Source: Oscillospiraceae bacterium (GTDB lineage Bacteria; Bacillota; Clostridia; Oscillospirales; Oscillospiraceae). From it: 15,591 nucleotides of DNA. Within the stretch, counting starts at the first letter, position 1. Every line of letters starts with the position of its first letter. Shown here piece after piece: positions 11,808 to 15,591 of the stretch. Below the pieces are notes generated by a model. The model made no database searches. It was not told the DNA's origin and saw only the letters and a list, made by a program, of their open reading frames with translations. Both the position numbers and the translations under genes were made by a program. Location of the stretch: positions 1 through 15,591 of the forward strand of contig JAHHRW010000022.1 of assembly GCA_020025575.1 (NCBI GenBank), written 5' to 3'.

Positions 11808-12716
11808 TTGACTAATCAAAAAGTAACATACAATAAGAAGACCCGCAAACTTATGATCCATGAAACGGTGACATCCTATCTGTTCCTGCTGCCGTTTTTG
11901 CTGTTCTTTGTGGGTTTCGTCATCTATCCCATGTTCATGTGCCTGTTCACCAGTTTCTTTGATGCAACCATGGGCAGAGAAGACATTTTTATCGGATTTC
12001 AAAACTACGTAACCCTGTTCAATGACCCCATTTTCTGGAAGGCTCTGTGGAACACCCTGATTATCGTTGTGGTGTCTGTTCCGCTCACCTGTATTTTCTC
12101 CCTGTGGGTCGCATCCGTCATCAGCAAGATGCATGTGGCAGCTACCTCTGCATTCCGTTGTATTTTCTACCTGCCTGTGGTCACCGGCTCCGTGGCGGTT
12201 ACCATGGTCTGGAAATGGATGTTCAACAATTACTACGGTATCTTCAACTACATCGGCACCAATACCGGTCTGCTGGAAAAGAACATCAACTGGCTGGGTG
12301 ACGAGAGATTCGCTCTGGCTTGTATCATCCTGATCCTGCTGACCACCTCTGTGGGTCAGCCCATCGTGCTGTATGTATCCGCTCTGGACAATGTGGACAA
12401 GTCCCTTGTGGAGGCGGCTGAGGTGGACGGCGCAACCCAGATGCAGGCCTTCTGGAAGATCAAGTGGCCGCAGATGATGCCCACCACCCTGTACATTCTG
12501 GTGATCACCACCATCAACTCCTTCCAGTGCTTTGCCCTGATTCAGCTGCTGACTTCCGGTGGTCCCAACAACTCCACCATGACCATCATGTACTATATTT
12601 ACTACAATGCATTTAAGCTGTACAAATACGGTTACGGCAATGCAATGGGTGTGATTCTGGCAATCATCATTGCGGTTCTCTCTGCGGTCCAGTTCAAACT
12701 GGGGCAGGAAAAGTAA
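11808..12716 (+). CDS. CUT1 sugar ABC transporter permease (MalF/UgpA type)
   Basis: The 302-residue inner-membrane subunit has about six hydrophobic spans, the first at roughly 22-48 (SYLFLLPFLLFFVGFVIYP). It carries the cytoplasmic EAA loop LVEAAEVDGATQMQAFWKIKWPQMMP (200-225), which docks the ATPase. Following segments include FQCFALIQLLTSGGPNNST, typical of MalF-like permeases. The start appears to be TTG at 11808, with AAAGGGGG just upstream at suitable spacing; the next in-frame ATG (residue 16) has no better site and would truncate the N-terminus. The ribosome binding site sits close after the second hairpin. Translation into the next permease is separated by 15 bp. It is presumed to form the channel with the MalG-type subunit. 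Confidence 0.93.
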   Translation: MTNQKVTYNKKTRKLMIHETVTSYLFLLPFLLFFVGFVIYPMFMCLFTSFFDATMGREDIFIGFQNYVTLFNDPIFWKALWNTLIIVVVSVPLTCIFSLWVASVISKMHVAATSAFRCIFYLPVVTGSVAVTMVWKWMFNNYYGIFNYIGTNTGLLEKNINWLGDERFALACIILILLTTSVGQPIVLYVSALDNVDKSLVEAAEVDGATQMQAFWKIKWPQMMPTTLYILVITTINSFQCFALIQLLTSGGPNNSTMTIMYYIYYNAFKLYKYGYGNAMGVILAIIIAVLSAVQFKLGQEK

Positions 12717-12731
12717 GGAGGGGATGTTCAC

Positions 12732-13646
12732 ATGACGCAACAAAATCAGATTCAAAAAAACGCTGCAAAAACAAAAACATATTACATCATCTCCTTTGTG
12801 CTTGTATCCATTGTGGCAATCGCATTTGCCTTTCCTCTGTACTGGATTATCACCGGTGCATTCAAGACCGGTGCTGAAATCAATGCAACTACTCCCGTAT
12901 GGGTTCCCAGCGAATGGGTCATGGACAACTTTAACCGCCTGATGAGCAAGCGTACCGCTCCCCTGTTTGAGCTTACACTTGGAAAGTTCGTCATCGCAGG
13001 CCCCGTGGTTCCCGCTGCAATCCGCTGGCTGGTCAACACGGTGTTCATGTCCGTTTCTTCCATGCTGCTGACCTGTCTGACCGCAGCTATGGCCGGCTAT
13101 GTATTGGCGAAGAAGAATTTCTGGGGCCGGGGCATCGTATTCAGCCTGATCGTATGTGCAATGGCACTGCCCAAGCAGGTCATTCTGATTCCCCTGCTGC
13201 GGGAAATGTCCGGTCTGCACCTGTATGATACCATGTGGGCGGTCATCTTCCCCATCGTGGGCTGGCCCTTTGGTGTATTCCTTCTGAAACAGTTCGCTGA
13301 AGGCATCCCCACCGAAATGGTGGAGGCCTGCCGCATCGACGGTGCCAGCGAGTGGCGAACCTTTACCGATGTCATGTTCCCCATGATCAAACCCGGTGTG
13401 GGCGCCTGCGCAATCTTCACCTTTATCAACTCCTGGAACGACTATTTCATGCAGTTGATTATGCTGACTTCCAACAAAAACCTGACCATCTCTCTGGGTA
13501 TTGCCACCATGCAGGCAGAAAACTCCACCGATTTTGGTCTTTTGATGGCCGGCTCCGCACTGGCAGCGGTTCCCATCATCATCGTGTTCCTGATCTTCCA
13601 GAAATATTTCACCAAGGGCATCACCATGGGTGCTGTCAAGGGTTAA
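12732..13646 (+). CDS. CUT1 sugar ABC transporter permease (MalG/UgpE type)
   Basis: The 304-residue partner permease begins with a hydrophilic tail, then a span at about 17-40 (IISFVLVSIVAIAFAFPLYW) and the family stretch ITGAFKTGAEI. The EAA loop VEACRIDGASEWRTFTDVMFPMIKP occupies about 197-221, and the chain ends TKGITMGAVKG, the usual MalG-like C-terminus. FINSWNDYFMQLIML (231-245) is a further MalG signature. A strong site AAGGAGGGG (12715-12723) overlaps the stop of the upstream permease, supporting coupled synthesis. No ATP-binding subunit is encoded in the window; Firmicute CUT1 importers commonly share a MsmX-type ATPase encoded elsewhere. Confidence 0.94.
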   Translation: MTQQNQIQKNAAKTKTYYIISFVLVSIVAIAFAFPLYWIITGAFKTGAEINATTPVWVPSEWVMDNFNRLMSKRTAPLFELTLGKFVIAGPVVPAAIRWLVNTVFMSVSSMLLTCLTAAMAGYVLAKKNFWGRGIVFSLIVCAMALPKQVILIPLLREMSGLHLYDTMWAVIFPIVGWPFGVFLLKQFAEGIPTEMVEACRIDGASEWRTFTDVMFPMIKPGVGACAIFTFINSWNDYFMQLIMLTSNKNLTISLGIATMQAENSTDFGLLMAGSALAAVPIIIVFLIFQKYFTKGITMGAVKG

Positions 13647-13663
13647 AGAAGGAGTAAATCATT

Positions 13664-14575
13664 ATGAACAAGAATTTGAAGAAATATCAAGGAATTTTCA
13701 CTGCATTCTACGCTTGCTACGCTGAAGACGGCAGCATCTCCCCTGAGCGTGTAGAAGCCTTTACCGAATACCTGATTGAAAAGGGTGTCAACGGGGTCTA
13801 TGTAGGCGGTTCCTCCGGCGAGTGCATCTATCACAGCGTTGCCGAGCGTAAGCTGGTTCTGGAGCATGTGGTCAAAGCAGCCAAAGGCCGTCTGGTCATC
13901 ATCGCCCATGTGGCCTGCAACAACACCGCAGACTCCATGGAGCTGGCTGCTCATGCAGAATCTCTGGGTGTGGACGCCATCGCAGCCATTCCCCCCATCT
14001 ACTTCCACCTGCCGGAGCATTCCGTTGCAAAGTACTGGAACGACATTTCCTCTGCCGCCAGCAACACCGACTTCATCATCTACAACATTCCCCAGCTGGC
14101 CGGCGCAGCACTGACCACCAGTCTGCTCAGAACCATGCTGCAAAATCCCAGAGTCATCGGCGTCAAGAACTCCTCCATGCCCGTTCAGGATATCGAAACC
14201 TGGCGTGCCGAGGGCTGCATCGTGTTCAATGGCCCCGATGAACAGCTGCTGTCCGGTTTGGTTGCCGGCGCAGTGGGCGGTATCGGCGGAACCTATGCCG
14301 CTATGCCCGAGCTGTATATTAAAATCTACAATCTATTCCAGGAAGGCAAAATTGCAGAGGCTCGTGACGTGCAGGATGCCTGTTTGCAAATTATTTACGC
14401 ACTGTGCGCCTGCAAGGGCAATATGTACGCCGTCATCAAGGAATGCATTCGCAAGATGGGCGGCCCCGATATTGGCGGTGTCCGCGCGCCCCTGTCCAAT
14501 CTGGAAGATGGTGATCTGGCCCAGGTTGACAAGTGCGTAGAAATGATCCGCGCTGCCAACAAAAAATTCCTATAA
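13664..14575 (+). CDS. nanA: N-acetylneuraminate lyase
   Basis: The 303-residue class I aldolase of the DapA/NanA TIM-barrel superfamily should cleave N-acetylneuraminate to ManNAc and pyruvate. Active-site motifs are YVGGSSGE (46-53; the carboxylate-binding pair is Ser-Ser where E. coli has Ser-Thr), YNIP with Tyr140, and GVKNSS with the Schiff-base Lys168. FNGPDEQLLSGL (188-199) matches the NanA sugar-contact segment (E. coli NGYDE..ASGL) rather than DapA. The next motif reads GGIGGTY, with Gly209 where E. coli-type enzymes have a Ser that contacts the sialic-acid side chain. AAGGAG (13649-13654) fixes the ATG, 17 bp after the permease stop. It is the last gene of the transporter operon before a terminator. 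A related 2-keto-acid aldolase activity is the main alternative. Confidence 0.9.
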   Translation: MNKNLKKYQGIFTAFYACYAEDGSISPERVEAFTEYLIEKGVNGVYVGGSSGECIYHSVAERKLVLEHVVKAAKGRLVIIAHVACNNTADSMELAAHAESLGVDAIAAIPPIYFHLPEHSVAKYWNDISSAASNTDFIIYNIPQLAGAALTTSLLRTMLQNPRVIGVKNSSMPVQDIETWRAEGCIVFNGPDEQLLSGLVAGAVGGIGGTYAAMPELYIKIYNLFQEGKIAEARDVQDACLQIIYALCACKGNMYAVIKECIRKMGGPDIGGVRAPLSNLEDGDLAQVDKCVEMIRAANKKFL

Positions 14576-14588
14576 TTGCAATTTACAG

Positions 14589-14627
14589 ACAGCCTCAATA
14601 TCCGGCGGATGTTGAGGCTGTTTCTCT
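14589..14627 (+). terminator. Intrinsic terminator after nanA
   Basis: A 15-bp stem (14589-14603 with 14607-14621, one G-U) capped by a 3-nt loop is followed by TTTCTCT. It closes the binding protein-permease-nanA transcript. Confidence 0.88.
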
Positions 14628-14643
14628 ATGGAAAATTCTTTCA

Positions 14644-14672
14644 TTGCATTCCCGCTGCAGTCATATTATAAT
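14644..14672 (+). promoter_or_regulatory. Promoter of the ECF-S-like gene
   Basis: TTGCAT (14644-14649) and TATAAT (14667-14672) are 17 bp apart, with the ATG about 30 bp downstream. The gene therefore has its own transcription start although it follows nanA in the same direction. Confidence 0.75.
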
Positions 14673-14703
14673 AAGGACAGAAACTGAAAGCGAGGCGAAT
14701 CTT

Positions 14704-15219
14704 ATGAAATCAAAAGCTTATTGGATTACTCAAACCGCTGTACTTGCAGCTCTATTGGTGGTCTTGCAGGCATCGACTGCTCCTGCAGGTCAGCTCGTAA
14801 CCGGTTCCTGCGTAAACGCCGTTCTGGCCATTGCAGCAGTCTTTGGGGGCCTGGCCTGTGGCCTGACCGTAGCCATCATTTCCCCGTTCTGCGCATTTTT
14901 ACTGGGCATCGGCCCGCAAATCATCGCCATCGTGCCTGCCATTGCGCTGGGTAACTGCGTATATGTGGTGCTGCTTTCCCTGCTGACCAAGCAGTCCATT
15001 TCCAGCCGTGTGGTTGCATGGCTGTGCGCATCCTTTGCAAAGGCGCTGGCGCTGTATCTGGTGGTGGTTCAGCTATTGTGCCGTGTGCTCCCCCTAAAGC
15101 CCCCCCAGATCGAAAAGTTCACCGCTATGTTCTCTGTACCCCAGCTGATTACCGCACTGATTGGCGGCGCTGTGGCGATGCTGATTGTGCCCATTCTCAA
15201 AAAAGCAATCAAAAAGTGA
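14704..15219 (+). CDS. Small integral membrane protein, probable ECF transporter S component
   Basis: The 171-residue, very hydrophobic protein has roughly five to six spans: about 6-24, 35-50, 52-70, 72-95, 103-127 and 146-166. The N-terminus MKSKAYWITQTAVLAALLVVLQ resembles ECF-type substrate-binding (S) subunits, which typically start with a short basic stretch followed by a TALLAAL-like helix and have six helices in 160-200 residues. The repeated small-residue motif AVFGGLACGLTVAIISPFCAFLLGIGP also fits. No EcfA, EcfA' or EcfT gene is nearby, so it would use a shared module. Vitamin or sugar specificity cannot be read from sequence. A modest ribosome binding site (GAGGCG, 14692-14697) precedes ATG 14704; the frame is open upstream through the terminator, which argues against earlier starts. 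An unrelated small membrane protein remains possible. Confidence 0.6.
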   Translation: MKSKAYWITQTAVLAALLVVLQASTAPAGQLVTGSCVNAVLAIAAVFGGLACGLTVAIISPFCAFLLGIGPQIIAIVPAIALGNCVYVVLLSLLTKQSISSRVVAWLCASFAKALALYLVVVQLLCRVLPLKPPQIEKFTAMFSVPQLITALIGGAVAMLIVPILKKAIKK

Positions 15220-15228
15220 TTTTTTGTT

Positions 15229-15252
15229 AGAAGCACCCGAAAGGGTGCTTCT
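15229..15252 (+). terminator. Terminator after the ECF-S-like gene
   Basis: A 10-bp stem (15229-15238 with 15243-15252; AGAAGCACCC arms) is capped by a GAAA tetraloop. The tail TCATAATT is only weakly T-rich, but the position, 10 bp after the stop codon, fits a terminator. Confidence 0.75.
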
Positions 15253-15255
15253 TCA

Positions 15256-15457
15256 TAATTCTAAAGAATTTGTTTTATCTTTATTCATACCATATTCAAA
15301 AATTCCGATTATCCTTTAGACATGAGATTGATACGGAAGCCGTAATCCGAATTGATCTTATGTGTTTGTTCATTGAATCTTCCTACCTCTCTCTTTTATT
15401 CGTTTTATGCTCGAAAAGGCGTCCTGTGAAAGCAGGGCGTCTTTTCTGCTGTCAGAA
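15256..15457. other. Gene-poor stretch with an orphan terminator-like hairpin
   Basis: No convincing gene is seen. The stretch holds an imperfect inverted repeat (15301-15311 with 15343-15353, 10 of 11 positions) enclosing TACGG-AAG-CCGTA. At 15414-15445 a hairpin GGCGTCCTG/CAGGGCGTC is flanked by AAAA and TTTT, so it could terminate in either direction. On the minus strand a 25-codon frame starts at an ATG near 15374 with an AGGA in front, too short to judge. On the plus strand the region could encode a small RNA ending at the hairpin, but I see no good promoter. Confidence 0.45.
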
Positions 15458-15458
15458 A

Positions 15459-15487
15459 GAAAAAACCCGGAGGAAAAATCCTCCGGG
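15459..15487 (-). terminator. Intrinsic terminator of the SASP gene
   Basis: A perfect 9-bp stem (15466-15474 with 15479-15487; CCCGGAGGA arms) with an AAAA loop is followed on the minus strand by a run of seven T. It lies about 15 bp past the SASP stop codon. Confidence 0.93.
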
Positions 15488-15502
15488 CGTTTTCAGGGGA
15501 AA

Positions 15503-15591
15503 TTACTGCAGGCCCTGCTCGTAAGCCTCAACCATCTTCTTGACCATCTGACCGCCGACAGAACCGGCCTCACGAGAAGTCAGGTTGCCGT
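15503..15591 (-). CDS. Alpha/beta-type small acid-soluble spore protein (C-terminal part)
   Basis: Twenty-eight residues plus the stop are visible before the window edge. They include GNLTSREAGSVGGQMVKKMV followed by EAYEQGLQ. The (G)xLTSREAGSVGG stretch is the second conserved block of alpha/beta-type SASPs, the minor-groove proteins that coat and protect DNA in dormant spores and are degraded by Gpr on germination. The N-terminal half, ribosome binding site and promoter lie outside the window. Expression in the forespore would depend on sigma-G in known systems, and sigG is encoded in this window. The gene is monocistronic at its 3' end, with its own terminator. Confidence 0.92.
   Translation of the reverse strand, partial: GNLTSREAGSVGGQMVKKMVEAYEQGLQ

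Noticed and set aside
11670..13220. 516-codon minus-strand open frame opposite the permease genes
   Set aside because: The His/Gln/Asp-rich translation is typical of antisense to membrane-protein genes, whereas the plus-strand genes have clear EAA motifs and ribosome binding sites.

Overview
The window reads as chromosome of an endospore-forming, anaerobic Bacillota, most likely a gut member of the Clostridia (Oscillospirales-like; this is inferred, not proven). The grounds are a sigma-G gene with its ylmC/ymxH partner, the tail of an alpha/beta-type small acid-soluble spore protein at the right end, strong AGGAGG ribosome binding sites, GC-rich third codon positions in highly expressed genes, and housekeeping genes of Firmicute type. 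I found no rRNA, tRNA, CRISPR array, transposase or phage gene.

Left part (1-2280). A gene tail of unknown function (1-78) converges on rpsT (minus strand), which has its own terminator and a near-consensus promoter. The roughly 700 bp between rpsT and sigG has no convincing gene. It does hold a compact cluster of DnaA boxes (713-842: three perfect and three one-mismatch copies), the most striking non-coding signal here. sigG and a YlmC/YmxH-family gene follow and end at a strong terminator.

Centre (2280-7020). This is a housekeeping block on the plus strand: rpsB with a structured leader, tsf, a small DUF1858 redox-disulfide protein, trmK overlapping a nif3/DUF34 gene, and yebC. Most units carry their own sigma-A-type promoter and intrinsic terminator.

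Right part (7016-15219). This is a sialic-acid/amino-sugar catabolic locus. A divergent promoter region separates a minus-strand DUF624 (YesL-like) gene, preceded by a 31-codon micro-ORF, from an AGE-type N-acylglucosamine 2-epimerase plus an RpiR-family regulator. A second promoter with an operator-like palindrome drives a lipoprotein sugar-binding protein, two CUT1 permeases and N-acetylneuraminate lyase. A solo ECF-S-like membrane protein with its own promoter follows. The inferred route is import of sialic acid by the ABC system, cleavage to ManNAc and pyruvate by NanA, and epimerisation of ManNAc to GlcNAc by the AGE enzyme. The ABC ATPase, the sugar kinase, NagA/NagB and a sialidase are not in the window. 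Between the binding-protein and permease genes lie two very stable hairpins, probably for differential expression of the transporter subunits.

Right end (15220-15591). A gene-poor stretch with an orphan terminator-like hairpin is followed by the convergent SASP gene, truncated by the window edge.
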